Shown: positions 28,242 through 37,008 of the stretch, piece by piece
Layout: each line of letters opens with the position of its first letter
Position numbering within the stretch: the stretch's first letter is position 1
Source: Ignavibacteriales bacterium
GTDB taxonomy: Bacteria > Bacteroidota > Ignavibacteria > Ignavibacteriales > Ignavibacteriaceae
Assembly (NCBI GenBank): GCA_016700155.1
Contig: CP065001.1
Coordinates: 2,418,001-2,482,000, forward strand
Length of the DNA stretch: 64,000 nt
Reading direction: 5' to 3'
Notes under the pieces: generated by a model
Told to the model about the DNA's origin: nothing
Databases searched by the model: none
The model's input: only the letters and a program-made list of their open reading frames with translations
Program-made: the position numbers and the translations under genes

Positions 28242-29108
28242 TCAAATTTTAAGGGAGATTTTCCTTAAAGCGATTACACTAACAAGCAGATTAAGAAGCG
28301 GACCGCTTCCTATTGCTACTGCTAAATAAAATACATTATTCATATCAAAATACTTTTCAAGACTTATCAGTCCGCCTGCATACCTGGTAACTAGAAAATA
28401 AAATGCTGCTGACAGTATCCCGGCAATAAGCCCTACAATCAGTCCATTAAAAATTATCGGGAGTTTTATTGTTGATAGTTTAGCCCCAACAAGTTTCATT
28501 GTTTCGAGTTCACTGTACTTCGAACTGATAATTAATTTTATCGTACTATAAACTACATACAATGAAATAAGGATTAATACCGCCGTAGCTAGCAGTAAAT
28601 ATTTTTTAAAAGAATCCAGATACTTTATTAATTCAGAAATGAACTCCTGCTGATAAACAACCTCATCTACCGAATCGATTTTTTTTAAGCGGGTCAACAA
28701 CGTATTTAAGGAGTCATTTGATAGTGCTTCTTCTCCGATCGAAATTGAGAATGACGCCGGCAAAGGGTTATAGTCAAGTATTTTTCTAAAATCATCTCCC
28801 GTCTGTTGAATGAATATCTCAGCAGCTTTTTCTTTACTTATATACTTAACTTTTTTTACTGATGATATTTGTTGTAATGAATCCTGAAGTGATGCAACCT
28901 GCTCTGAAGCAATATTGTCTTTAAGGAACATATTAATCGTAAGGTTCCTTGTTAATCTGGACTTAAGCGCATCTGATAATTGAAAAGAGGTTATGGAAGC
29001 AATAATCAAGATAACTGAAATAGTTGTTGAGATCAGAGACAGAATAAATGAAAGCTTTGCTCTGCCGATTATTTTTATTGATTCGCGTATCCAGAAAAAG
29101 AAAATCAA
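28242..29108 (-). CDS. ftsX: Cell-division ABC-type permease FtsX
   Basis: A 288-residue membrane protein with the FtsX layout: one N-terminal helix (about 17-40), a periplasmic loop of about 120 residues with FLKDNIASEQ and YISKEKAAEIF, then three helices at the C-terminus with ETMKLVGAKLSTIKLP. FtsX pairs with FtsE to transmit signals to peptidoglycan hydrolases at the septum. ftsE is not adjacent in this window. The start is TTG; no nearby ATG precedes the first helix. Confidence 0.92.
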   Translation of the reverse strand: MIFFFWIRESIKIIGRAKLSFILSLISTTISVILIIASITSFQLSDALKSRLTRNLTINMFLKDNIASEQVASLQDSLQQISSVKKVKYISKEKAAEIFIQQTGDDFRKILDYNPLPASFSISIGEEALSNDSLNTLLTRLKKIDSVDEVVYQQEFISELIKYLDSFKKYLLLATAVLILISLYVVYSTIKLIISSKYSELETMKLVGAKLSTIKLPIIFNGLIVGLIAGILSAAFYFLVTRYAGGLISLEKYFDMNNVFYLAVAIGSGPLLNLLVSVIALRKISLKI

Positions 29109-29159
29109 TACAGTCTAAAATTAATTGATAAAAAATTATGAACTAAGTTAAACAAAGTT

Positions 29160-29681
29160 TCAGAAATTAGATTCATCAACCCAACGCACAATAGCCCACT
29201 TTTCTGTTGAACTATTCTTTACGAGCAGCAGGTTAACTCTGCCATCCAGCCGTATCACATCGGTTGGGTTAAATGTCACTGTAAGATTAAAACTTCTTAC
29301 GATATTAGCTGTGGCTGAATCCTGTGAAGAAATAACAACATTATTCCATATAAGGTTTAACCGCTGAGCATTATTGAACAAGCCGTAGGTGGTTTTCATC
29401 TCTTCATCTCTTCCCCACGATACATCGAATCCTGCGTCATAGTCACGATATGTAAAAATGAAATCCGGACTTATTAACTCACCATATATTGCTGTATCCT
29501 TAAAAGTATAAGCATACTGAAAATTCTGGAAAACACCTTCAACTGTTTTTAAATCTGTTAGAATGGAATTATTGTCAGAAGAATTCTCATCAAATTTGGG
29601 GGCAAAGGGATTTGTACATCCGTAAGAATAAACCACAAAAATAAGAATCAATAAACCTGATATTTTTTTTGCAGATGACAT
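29160..29681 (-). CDS. Putative lipoprotein, related to the upstream neighbour
   Basis: A 173-residue protein with a lipoprotein signal (LLILIFVVYSYGC, Cys at about 22). The mature part has FQNFQYAYTFKDTAIYGELISPDFIF, WGRDEEMKT and a C-terminal KWAIVRWVDES. This alpha-then-beta-sheet pattern resembles NTF2/SnoaL-like folds. It shares the order of these elements with the 192-residue lipoprotein just upstream, and its ATG overlaps that gene's stop (TAATG), suggesting an old tandem duplication. Function unknown; it should sit in the outer or inner membrane facing the periplasm. Confidence 0.75.
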   Translation of the reverse strand: MSSAKKISGLLILIFVVYSYGCTNPFAPKFDENSSDNNSILTDLKTVEGVFQNFQYAYTFKDTAIYGELISPDFIFTYRDYDAGFDVSWGRDEEMKTTYGLFNNAQRLNLIWNNVVISSQDSATANIVRSFNLTVTFNPTDVIRLDGRVNLLLVKNSSTEKWAIVRWVDESNF

Positions 29682-30259
29682 TAATTTGCCAGCCAGCCTT
29701 TTAATTCACTCCATCCAGGTAATTCAGTTGACGTTTTTATATCCTGCCAATAATAAATTACCCAAACAGATCTTGAGTCTCTTATCATGTTGAAAATTAA
29801 ATCGCCTTGATAATTCACTGGTAAGCCGGAGTTGTTTGGCAGATTCAATATATAGTTAGCAGTGAACTGCAGACTATCACCTAAAGGATTTTCAACCTGG
29901 TTTGAAAAAGAAAGTGTTACAGGAATATTTTGTTCTGTCCTTACCTTTAAATTATTAAAGTACGCTTCTTCCTCTCTCTTTGTCCAATCTTCAGAAAGAA
30001 CCGGAAATTGCGATATAGCAGAACTTGTCGGAAGAAACAGAAACTCTTTATCTGTAAATGCTGAATCAACAAAACAAGCAAGATAGTTTTCAGCGTTCTT
30101 ATCATTGAAAGCATTTATCAGATTTGAAATTACTATCCCCGGTTCAAAAGCTTGTTCGAATGTTGATCGTCCCTGGTCGGGCTGTTCTGCATCACGGGTA
30201 TCAAACAAATCACAAGAAGTAAACAATAACATTGAAAATATGAGGAGATATTTTTTCAT
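29681..30259 (-). CDS. Putative lipoprotein, related to the downstream neighbour
   Basis: A 192-residue protein with the lipobox LLFTSC (Cys16). The mature domain contains NLINAFNDKNAENYLACFVDS, WTKREEEAYFNNLKV, a beta-rich stretch (SLQFTANYILNL) and VWVIYYWQDIK. The same sequence of elements is found in the next gene, pointing to an NTF2-like fold. No specific function can be assigned. It follows recR/ybaB after a 76-bp gap and probably begins the two-gene unit. Confidence 0.75.
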   Translation of the reverse strand: MKKYLLIFSMLLFTSCDLFDTRDAEQPDQGRSTFEQAFEPGIVISNLINAFNDKNAENYLACFVDSAFTDKEFLFLPTSSAISQFPVLSEDWTKREEEAYFNNLKVRTEQNIPVTLSFSNQVENPLGDSLQFTANYILNLPNNSGLPVNYQGDLIFNMIRDSRSVWVIYYWQDIKTSTELPGWSELKGWLAN

Positions 30260-30335
30260 CTGATATAATTATACAAATTGAAGGACAATGTTTCCGGTCA
30301 AATTTGTTGACATAACCATATACTTGTTCTAAATC

Positions 30336-30932
30336 TTACAAACTAATTCTACCTGAAACTGCTCTTCCGATTGTAGCTTCATCTGAAAATTCGAGGTCTC
30401 CACCGATAGGTATACCTCTAGCTATTCTTGAGACTTTTATCCCGAGCGGTTTGATTAATTTAGCAAGATATAACGATGTTGTTTCACCTTCGGTATCGGG
30501 ATTAACTGCAAGTATAACTTCTTTAATTTCTTCAACTTCAAAACGCTTAAGCAGTTCTTTTATTTTTAGTGACTCCGGTGTTATTCCTGATAACGGTGAA
30601 AGTACTCCGCCTAACACGTGATATAATCCGGAATATTCGTGTGTTTTTTCAATTGCAATAACATCACTGGCTTCCTCAACAACACAAAGTAAAGAATTGT
30701 CTCTTTTAGGATTATTGCAAATATCACAAAGTTCAAATTCTGATAGATTAAAACATCTTGAACAAAACTGAATTTTATCTTTAAGATTTTTAATTGCAAT
30801 CAAAAGATTTTGTACTTCAGATTCTTCACCTTTTAATAAATGAAGCGCAAGCCTTTGTGCAGTTTTTTTACCGATTCCCGGCAACTTGCTAAGTTCATCA
30901 ATCGCAATTAATAATGGCTGAGCTATCTGCAC
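30336..30932 (-). CDS. recR: Recombination mediator protein RecR
   Basis: A 198-residue RecR. The helix-hairpin-helix LPGIGKKTAQRLALHLL (17-33) is followed by a C4 zinc finger (Cys57, Cys60, Cys69, Cys72), a Toprim domain with CVVEEASDVIAIEKT and VILAVNPDTEGETT, and the C-terminal ISRIARGIPIGGDLEF. RecR works with RecO/RecF to load RecA at gaps and ends. The start is GTG, directly after the ybaB stop. The ybaB-recR pair is a widely conserved arrangement. Confidence 0.97.
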   Translation of the reverse strand: MQIAQPLLIAIDELSKLPGIGKKTAQRLALHLLKGEESEVQNLLIAIKNLKDKIQFCSRCFNLSEFELCDICNNPKRDNSLLCVVEEASDVIAIEKTHEYSGLYHVLGGVLSPLSGITPESLKIKELLKRFEVEEIKEVILAVNPDTEGETTSLYLAKLIKPLGIKVSRIARGIPIGGDLEFSDEATIGRAVSGRISL

Positions 30933-30933
30933 A

Positions 30934-31260
30934 TTAAAATCCGGGAATATTTAATCCGGGAGGAATCATACCTTTTGTCACTTTAGCCATTTCCTCTTCA
31001 GCTAACTTACTTGCTGATGATAATGCTTTATTTACAGCCGCAACAACCAGATCTTCAAGTATTTCCTTTTCGTCCGCTTTAATAACCTGCGGGTCAATTT
31101 CTATTGAAATAAGCTCTTTATTTCCGTTAGCTGTTGCCTTAATAATTCCTCCTCCAGCTTCTTCAGAAACGGTGAGATTTCCCAGCTCATCCTGTACTCT
31201 TTTCATCTCAGCCTGCATTTTTTGCACCTGTTTCAGCATTCCCTGCATTCCACCTTTCAT
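30934..31260 (-). CDS. ybaB: YbaB/EbfC nucleoid-associated protein
   Basis: A 108-residue protein with the YbaB layout: KQVQKMQAEMKRVQDEL helix, the central sheet GGGIIKATANGNKELISIEIDP, then helices with AAVNKALSSASKLAEEEM and a Gly/Pro/Ile-rich end. It forms dimers that bind DNA without strong sequence preference. GGAGG lies eight bases before the ATG. It is the first gene of the leftward ybaB-recR unit and diverges from the PurC-like gene. Confidence 0.95.
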   Translation of the reverse strand: MKGGMQGMLKQVQKMQAEMKRVQDELGNLTVSEEAGGGIIKATANGNKELISIEIDPQVIKADEKEILEDLVVAAVNKALSSASKLAEEEMAKVTKGMIPPGLNIPGF

Positions 31261-31388
31261 CCGGTAATCCTCCTGTTGGTCAAGTTTATTGCTTGTTTTT
31301 ACTTAATTTTGGCTCAAATATAACATATTGATTTGACTTTATACACTTTAATTTCATAATTTCACGGCAAAATTTTAACAAGGAACAT
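31261..31388. promoter_or_regulatory. Divergent promoter region between ybaB and the PurC-like operon
   Basis: 128 bp between two outward-facing genes. On the plus strand TTGACT (31333-31338), a 16-bp spacer and CATAAT (31355-31360) resemble a sigma-70 promoter. On the minus strand TATATTTG (31322-31315) matches the Bacteroidota -7 box TAnnTTTG, but without a TTG at the right distance. Both matches are tentative; that promoters lie here follows from the gene arrangement. Confidence 0.45.
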
Positions 31389-32093
31389 TTGGAGTTTAAA
31401 CAAAACATCGCACAGAATGCGGGCGAAAATCCTTTAAAGTCCTTTCCATTCGACGGAGAAAATTTTACTGCCGTTGAATACACCGACTCAATCCAGTTAA
31501 ATGGTGATAAAAAAGTTAAGGTAAAAGGAATAGCAGAGAAATTTGCCGCCATAAACTCTTATTTTTTTGAATATTTAAGAGAGTATCATATTCCAATTGC
31601 TTTTCATAAAGTACAGGGAAAAACTACACTTAAACTATTAAAATACACTCAACTACCGTTTGTTATTAAAATCCTTAATGTAACGGATAAAAGAACTTCT
31701 AAAATATTTTCGTTAAAAGAAGGAACGCAGTTATCACTCCCGATATTTGAATATCATTTAAATGGCGGAAAGGATTCAATAATTACAGAAAGCCATCTTA
31801 TAGCTTTTGACTTATGTACGTATGATGATATTAAACTGATAGGACGCATTTGTTCTAAAGTTAATGCGGTTTTAAAAGCCTTTTTTGAACGTCGTGGCGA
31901 AACACTTGCTGAATTTATTTGTGTGTTTGGTAAAGTTGATAACAAACTTTTTCTGGTTAATGATTTTACCCCTTTAAGTGTCAAACTTCTGCCGAATGAA
32001 AAAGATTCAAAAGCAGTTAATCCCTTTAAAATTTCAACACCTTCTGAAGTTAAAAAATATACTGACCACCTGTTCCAATTAACGAGTTCCTGA
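31389..32093 (+). CDS. Divergent SAICAR synthase (PurC)-like protein
   Basis: A 234-residue protein whose order of segments matches SAICAR synthase: FAAINSYFFEYLREYHIPIAF, LPFVIKILNVTDKRTSK, ITESHLIAFDLCTYDD, a helix with ICSKVNAVLKAFFERRGE, then EFICVFGKVDNKLFLVNDFTP. The normal catalytic pieces are altered: the DFKLEFG segment reads EFICVFG, and the DE..PDSxR segment reads NDFTPLSVK. It may therefore be a non-catalytic paralogue or an enzyme with changed specificity. The TTG start has AAGGA five bases upstream. It heads a rightward operon with psd, pssA, purS and purQ, which keeps a link to purine synthesis possible. Confidence 0.7.
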   Translation: MEFKQNIAQNAGENPLKSFPFDGENFTAVEYTDSIQLNGDKKVKVKGIAEKFAAINSYFFEYLREYHIPIAFHKVQGKTTLKLLKYTQLPFVIKILNVTDKRTSKIFSLKEGTQLSLPIFEYHLNGGKDSIITESHLIAFDLCTYDDIKLIGRICSKVNAVLKAFFERRGETLAEFICVFGKVDNKLFLVNDFTPLSVKLLPNEKDSKAVNPFKISTPSEVKKYTDHLFQLTSS

Positions 32094-32097
32094 AAGA

Positions 32098-32745
32098 ATG
32101 TTTACTAAATACGGATATTCAACTATTGGAATTATTGCAATAATAGTTTTTGCACTTATTGCAGTAAGTTTTTTTATTCAGAACCCATATTTAAAAGCAA
32201 TTCTGATAATCATTCCTTTAGCATTTTTAATTTTCACATTAAATTTTTTCAGAGATCCGGAAAGGATAACACCGGATAAAAATAATATTGTTGTATCACC
32301 TGCTGATGGAACTGTTCTTTTCGTTAAGGAAGTAGTTGATAATAATTTTATTAAAGGAAAAGCTAAACAGATTTCCATCTTTATGTCTCCGTTGAATGTT
32401 CACGTTAACAGAATTCCGATTTCAGGAATAGTTGAACACGTTAAATATCATAAAGGTGAATATGTCGCGGCATTCGAAGACAAAGCCTCAGAAGTAAATG
32501 AGAGATCTGAATTTGTTATATCAAATGAAAAAGGAAAAGTATTCTTTACGCAGGTTGCAGGATTTGTTGCGAGAAGAATCATATATGAACTAACTGAGAA
32601 TGATTCAGTTAAAATGGGTGAAAGATTTGGTATGATAAAATTCGGTAGCAGGGTTGATGTTGTTGTACCCTTTGACTGGAAAGAAAAAGTTAAGAAAGAT
32701 GACAAAGTATCTGCTGGTGAAACTATTCTTTTTGAAATCCCGTAA
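32098..32745 (+). CDS. psd: Phosphatidylserine decarboxylase proenzyme (short form)
   Basis: A 215-residue short (archaeal-type) phosphatidylserine decarboxylase. Two hydrophobic helices lie at the N-terminus (about 8-48), then SPADGTVLFVKEV, SIFMSPLNVHVNRIPISG and the self-cleavage site KFGSRVDV, where Gly183-Ser184 is cut to give the pyruvoyl alpha subunit. It converts phosphatidylserine to phosphatidylethanolamine at the inner membrane. pssA, which makes the substrate, follows 5 bp later. Confidence 0.95.
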   Translation: MFTKYGYSTIGIIAIIVFALIAVSFFIQNPYLKAILIIIPLAFLIFTLNFFRDPERITPDKNNIVVSPADGTVLFVKEVVDNNFIKGKAKQISIFMSPLNVHVNRIPISGIVEHVKYHKGEYVAAFEDKASEVNERSEFVISNEKGKVFFTQVAGFVARRIIYELTENDSVKMGERFGMIKFGSRVDVVVPFDWKEKVKKDDKVSAGETILFEIP

Positions 32746-32750
32746 CGGTA

Positions 32751-33467
32751 ATGAACCGATTCAGGATTAACGCTTCATTCATCCCGAACTTATTCACATC
32801 AATGAATATGTTTTGCGGATTCTTATCCATTATAAATGCAAGTACAGGTAATTTTAATTATGCAGCATGGTTAATAATCATTGCCTCAATCTTTGATGCA
32901 TTGGATGGAGCCGTTGCGAGATTAACACACTCAAGCAGTAAACTTGGAGTTGAACTCGATTCTCTATCAGATGTAGTCAGTTTTGGTGCAGCACCTTCCT
33001 TCCTTGTTTATAGCACTTCACTTCATTCAATAGGTACTATCGGGATAATAATCAGCTCACTTCTAATGCTCGCAGGTGGATTCAGGCTTGCAAGATTTAA
33101 TGTTCAACTTGTAGGGTTTTCAAAAAATTATTTTACAGGATTACCGATACCATCATCAGCAATTACAGTTGCTGCATTTGTGCTAGCTTATTACAAACAA
33201 CAGGGATTTGACAAACCTTATTCAGATTTCGTAATACCGTTAGTGCTTCTTCTATCCTTCCTGATGGTTAGTAAAATAAAGTATGATACACTCCCAAAAA
33301 TTTCATTAAAGGGTTTACTTGAAAAACCAGTTCATTCAGTAATAATTGTTGCCGCTATCGTTCTTCTCATCTTCACTTCGTATGAAGGACTCTTCTATAT
33401 CTTTGTTTTCAACATCATATTTGGTATTTTTCGCTCAGTTTATCACTGGTTTTCAAAGACGAAATAA
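32751..33467 (+). CDS. pssA: CDP-diacylglycerol--serine O-phosphatidyltransferase
   Basis: A 238-residue integral membrane enzyme with the CDP-alcohol phosphotransferase signature: Asp49, Asp52-Gly53, Ala56-Arg57, Gly66, Asp70 and Asp74. About seven hydrophobic helices follow the pattern of PssA, which joins serine to CDP-diacylglycerol. MNRFRINASFIPNLFTSMNMFCG is the usual PssA start region. Coupled to psd, it gives the route to phosphatidylethanolamine. Confidence 0.95.
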   Translation: MNRFRINASFIPNLFTSMNMFCGFLSIINASTGNFNYAAWLIIIASIFDALDGAVARLTHSSSKLGVELDSLSDVVSFGAAPSFLVYSTSLHSIGTIGIIISSLLMLAGGFRLARFNVQLVGFSKNYFTGLPIPSSAITVAAFVLAYYKQQGFDKPYSDFVIPLVLLLSFLMVSKIKYDTLPKISLKGLLEKPVHSVIIVAAIVLLIFTSYEGLFYIFVFNIIFGIFRSVYHWFSKTK

Positions 33468-33505
33468 ATACTGAATCCGTAAAAAATTCTTAACAGGTAG
33501 TAAAA

Positions 33506-33757
33506 TTGTACAAAGCACAGGTAATAATTAAACGCCGTCCATCTATACTCGACCCCCAAGGCAAAGCAGTTGAAAAGGGAGCTGCTCATCTGGGACTTAC
33601 AAACATAAGCGGCACAAGAATTGGTAAATTCATTGAGTTCACAGTTGATGTTAATGATAAATCTTCCGCAGAAAAAGAAGTTTCAGAGTACTGTCATAAA
33701 CTTCTCTCCAATCCCATTATGGAAGATTATGAATTCACTCTTGAGGAAGTTAAATGA
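33506..33757 (+). CDS. purS: Phosphoribosylformylglycinamidine synthase subunit PurS
   Basis: An 83-residue PurS: YKAQVIIKRRPSILDPQGKA at the start, then VEKGAAHLGL, ISGTRIGKFIEF and CHKLLSNPIMEDYEF. PurS bridges PurQ and PurL in the three-part FGAM synthase of purine synthesis. The start is TTG. The gene overlaps purQ by four bases (ATGA). The large subunit purL is not in the window. Confidence 0.95.
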   Translation: MYKAQVIIKRRPSILDPQGKAVEKGAAHLGLTNISGTRIGKFIEFTVDVNDKSSAEKEVSEYCHKLLSNPIMEDYEFTLEEVK

Positions 33758-34449
33758 AACCAAAATTTGGTGTAGTTGTATTTCCCGGCTCTAACTGTGA
33801 TCACGATGCATATTTCTCATTACACAAAGTTCTTAATTATGATGTTGAATTCCTCTGGCATAAAGATACTGATCTGAAACAAAGTGATGTTATAGTTTTG
33901 CCGGGAGGATTTTCTTACGGCGATTATCTCCGTACTGGTTCGATAGCGCGATTCTCCCCTATCATGAATTCTGTTATAGAATTTGCTGAGAAAGGTGGAA
34001 AAGTAATCGGCATCTGTAACGGCTTTCAAATATTACTTGAAGCTGGTTTACTGCCGGGAGTAATGTTGAAAAATAAATCTCTTCAATTTGTTTGCAAGGA
34101 TATTACACTAAGTGTTGAAAACTACGATACCATCTTTACAAAAGGAATTGAAAAAGAAAGAACATTAAAAATTCCTGTTGCGCATGGTGAAGGAAACTAT
34201 TTTGCCGATGAAGCAACAATTTCAAAACTGATAAAAAATAACCAGATAGTTTTTAAGTATTCATCAGCAGATTCAACCGATGATGAGTACAACCCGAATG
34301 GCTCTGTATTAGATATTGCCGGCATCATAAATGAAAAAGGAAATATTCTTGGAATGATGCCGCACCCTGAAAGATGCTGTGATCCGGTACTTGGTAAAAC
34401 TGATGGTGCGTTTATTTTTAATTCAATTGCAAAATATATTTATAACTAA
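33754..34449 (+). CDS. purQ: Phosphoribosylformylglycinamidine synthase subunit PurQ
   Basis: A 231-residue class I glutamine amidotransferase. VVVFPGSNCDHDAY lies at 8-20, the nucleophile is Cys88 in IGICNGFQ, and the dyad is His204 and Glu206 in MPHPERCCDP. It releases ammonia from glutamine for the FGAM synthase complex with PurS and PurL. GGFSYGDYLR is the family hallmark. tatA follows 11 bp later. Confidence 0.97.
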   Translation: MKPKFGVVVFPGSNCDHDAYFSLHKVLNYDVEFLWHKDTDLKQSDVIVLPGGFSYGDYLRTGSIARFSPIMNSVIEFAEKGGKVIGICNGFQILLEAGLLPGVMLKNKSLQFVCKDITLSVENYDTIFTKGIEKERTLKIPVAHGEGNYFADEATISKLIKNNQIVFKYSSADSTDDEYNPNGSVLDIAGIINEKGNILGMMPHPERCCDPVLGKTDGAFIFNSIAKYIYN

Positions 34450-34460
34450 AAGGTAAAATT

Positions 34461-34652
34461 ATGTTTGGTAACTTAGGCGCCGGTGAAATAATTCTGATTC
34501 TGCTGGTCATACTTTTATTGTTTGGTGCTAAGAAGATTCCTGAACTTGCTCAGGGTCTTGGCAAAGGTATGAAGGAATTCAAAAAATCTTTGAAAGATGT
34601 TGAAGAAGAAATCAAGGTAACTGATTCAGATAAAAAATCTGATAAAAGTTAG
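34461..34652 (+). CDS. tatA: Sec-independent protein translocase subunit TatA
   Basis: A 63-residue TatA/E: one N-terminal membrane helix (GAGEIILILLVILLLFG) with the hinge FGAKKIPELAQGLGKGMKEF, an amphipathic helix, and a short charged tail. TatA oligomers form the passage for folded Tat substrates. Length and the absence of a long tail favour TatA over TatB. tatC is not present in the window. Confidence 0.93.
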   Translation: MFGNLGAGEIILILLVILLLFGAKKIPELAQGLGKGMKEFKKSLKDVEEEIKVTDSDKKSDKS

Positions 34653-34719
34653 GTCAACCGTTAGTTTCATTTTTTAGTTCTCTTTCACTTCTTCAAGGAA
34701 ATTTCATTTAGGAAATTGA

Positions 34720-36132
34720 TTGCTTCCGTATTCAAACTATTCCGAAAAAATTAGTCTAATAAAATCAGGAACATTATCCTTAGTTGATAATGCTTCCTTT
34801 TTTTTAAATCGTATCAAATCACAATCACACCTGAACGCTTTCAATGAAGTCTATCCCGATTCACTTGAACAGGCAAAAGTAATTCAGGAAAAAATTCTTT
34901 CAGGCAATGCAGGCAGAATTGCTGGTTGCGTAATTGCAGTGAAAGATGTTCTGTCAATAAAAGGAAAAAGAACTACCTGTTCATCGAACATTCTAAAAAA
35001 TTTTGAATCAGTCTATACAGCAACTGCAGTTCAAAAATTAATTGATGAAGATGCGATTATCATAGGCAAAACAAACTGTGATGAATTTGCAATGGGTTCA
35101 TCGAATGAAAATTCAGCATTTGGCAACGTATTAAATCCGGTTGATGAATCACGGGTTCCCGGCGGTTCAAGCGGCGGTTCAGCCGCTGCTGTAGCTGCTT
35201 ATCTTTGCGATGCATCACTTGGTACTGACACAGGCGGATCAATCAGGCAGCCCGCAGCTTTCTGTGGAATCTACGGTTTGAAGCCAACTTATGGCAGAGT
35301 ATCAAGATATGGATTGACAGCATTTGCTTCGTCATTTGATTCGATAGGTCCATTCACAAGAAATATTTATGATGCTGCTCTTCTGCTAAGCATCATTTCC
35401 GGCAAAGATGAAAATGATTCAACATCAGTTCCAAAAGATGTTCCTGATTATCTTTTGTCAATGAACAACATACAAAGTTTTTCAGTTGGAATTCCAAAAG
35501 AATATTTTGCCGAAGGATTAGATCAAGAAATAAAATCCGCAATAGAAAAGATCATCGAACAATTAAAACAAAAAGGTGTGGCAGTAAAAGAAGTTTCACT
35601 GCCTATGACAGATTACACAATCTCAGCTTACTATATTCTTACAACTGCAGAAGCATCATCCAACTTAGCTAGATATGACGGTGCGAGATATGGTTATCGA
35701 TCACAGAATTTTTCTGACCTGAATGAGATGTATGTCAACTCAAGGACAGAAGGATTCGGCTCCGAAGTAAAAAGAAGAATTATGCTCGGCACTTATGTTT
35801 TATCCGCAGGTTATTATGATGCATACTATCGCAAGGCTCAGAAGATAAGAAGATTAATCAAAGAAGATTTTGACCACGCATTTAGTGAAGTTGATTTACT
35901 CATTACACCAACGACTCCAACCACAGCATTTAAGTTTGGTGAAAAATCTTCTGATCCACTTGAAATGTATCTCAGTGATATTTATACAACGTCAGCGAAC
36001 CTGGCAGGTATTCCCGGGCTAAGTATTCCAATAGCAAAAAACTCCGATGGACTTCCGATCGGCATGCAAATTCTCGGGAATCAATTTGAGGAAGAAAAAA
36101 TATTCAGGATGGCAAAAATTATTATGGAATAG
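34720..36132 (+). CDS. gatA: Aspartyl/glutamyl-tRNA amidotransferase subunit A
   Basis: A 470-residue amidase-signature enzyme with the Ser-cis-Ser-Lys triad: Lys75 (VIAVKDV), Ser150 (PGGSSGGSAAA) and Ser174 (GTDTGGSIRQPA), spaced exactly as in characterised GatA. It hydrolyses glutamine to feed ammonia to GatB for Gln-tRNA or Asn-tRNA formation. The start is TTG, with AGGAAAT just upstream. It is slightly short at the C-terminus relative to typical GatA (about 485). gatB and gatC are not adjacent. Confidence 0.95.
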   Translation: MLPYSNYSEKISLIKSGTLSLVDNASFFLNRIKSQSHLNAFNEVYPDSLEQAKVIQEKILSGNAGRIAGCVIAVKDVLSIKGKRTTCSSNILKNFESVYTATAVQKLIDEDAIIIGKTNCDEFAMGSSNENSAFGNVLNPVDESRVPGGSSGGSAAAVAAYLCDASLGTDTGGSIRQPAAFCGIYGLKPTYGRVSRYGLTAFASSFDSIGPFTRNIYDAALLLSIISGKDENDSTSVPKDVPDYLLSMNNIQSFSVGIPKEYFAEGLDQEIKSAIEKIIEQLKQKGVAVKEVSLPMTDYTISAYYILTTAEASSNLARYDGARYGYRSQNFSDLNEMYVNSRTEGFGSEVKRRIMLGTYVLSAGYYDAYYRKAQKIRRLIKEDFDHAFSEVDLLITPTTPTTAFKFGEKSSDPLEMYLSDIYTTSANLAGIPGLSIPIAKNSDGLPIGMQILGNQFEEEKIFRMAKIIME

Positions 36133-36136
36133 TATT

Positions 36137-36949
36137 ATGAAAACCGGGCATCTCCTTTTCTTGTTTTGTTTGTTAACTAATAATTTAATTCTTCAGGCAC
36201 AGCAGCATATCGTGGGAAAAGATTCTCTTCAACTAACATTCTTTCCGATAAGTGGAATAGAAAATTATCATTCTAAGTCAGACTGTGAAATCAAAGGTTC
36301 AATCTGGGTCGATTCACTTTCTGTAAAAATTAAACTTTTTATTAGAGATGATGATTTGATTCTTAATAAACCCTATGAAAAAGGTGATCACGTTGAAGTA
36401 ATCTTTGCCATTCCCGAACTGAGGGATAGTGAAAATGTTTATATCAATCTTGGCAAAGGTTTATATCAATTCAAAAACACCAATGATTTAAAACGATTCA
36501 AGAAAGAATGGAGAAATCCATACGTTAAAATTGATGAAGAATTTGGATGCAGGTATAATGAATTAGAAAAGGAGGATAAGTACCTTAAAGAATTCATTGA
36601 CAGGGATTTTGATAGAGAAGTTTATAACAAATTCAAATTAAAAAGTATTCCTTATGGAATTACTAATTTCCTCTTTTTTCCAGGCTCACAAAAAGTCAAG
36701 AACGGTAATAGAGAAAGATTTATTGAAAGTGAATACGATTCTTCCAATTACGGTTTTAGAATGATAAGACCTGAATCGAAGGTCAAATATTCTAAGAACA
36801 TAGATTCACTAGGATATACAATGGATTTGACGATACCGATCGAAGCATTTGCATATATAAGCGCAAAACTTGCTAATGAAATCAGAGTCAGGGTTAATGT
36901 TGTGGATGTGGATTCATTGCGAAAAAGAAAAACAGTTTTTTCTTCTTAA
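36137..36949 (+). CDS. Secreted CBM9-like protein, 5' part of a probably frameshifted gene
   Basis: 270 codons from the ATG at 36137, four bases after the gatA stop. Residues 1-20 are a signal peptide ending ILQAQ. The rest looks like a CBM9/DOMON-type beta-sandwich (for example KGSIWVDSLSVKIKLFIRDD, GDHVEVIFAIPE, YTMDLTIPIEAFAYI, ANEIRVRVNVVDVD), a module often used to bind sugars in secreted proteins. It ends at a TAA inside a poorly complex stretch (T6 at 36936-36941, A8 at 36948-36955). Adding one T to the T-run would continue the frame into the following gene (37009-37701). Either a true lesion or a sequencing/assembly slip is possible. Confidence 0.65.
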   Translation: MKTGHLLFLFCLLTNNLILQAQQHIVGKDSLQLTFFPISGIENYHSKSDCEIKGSIWVDSLSVKIKLFIRDDDLILNKPYEKGDHVEVIFAIPELRDSENVYINLGKGLYQFKNTNDLKRFKKEWRNPYVKIDEEFGCRYNELEKEDKYLKEFIDRDFDREVYNKFKLKSIPYGITNFLFFPGSQKVKNGNRERFIESEYDSSNYGFRMIRPESKVKYSKNIDSLGYTMDLTIPIEAFAYISAKLANEIRVRVNVVDVDSLRKRKTVFSS

Positions 36950-37008
36950 AAAAAACTGACAATGAAGTTTTTTCGGATTACAATAGATTATTTCCACAGA
37001 ATCTATTT

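Noticed and set aside
31286..31552. Minus-strand open frame opposite the PurC-like gene start
   Set aside because: It covers the divergent promoter region and antisense coding DNA, and its translation matches no known family.
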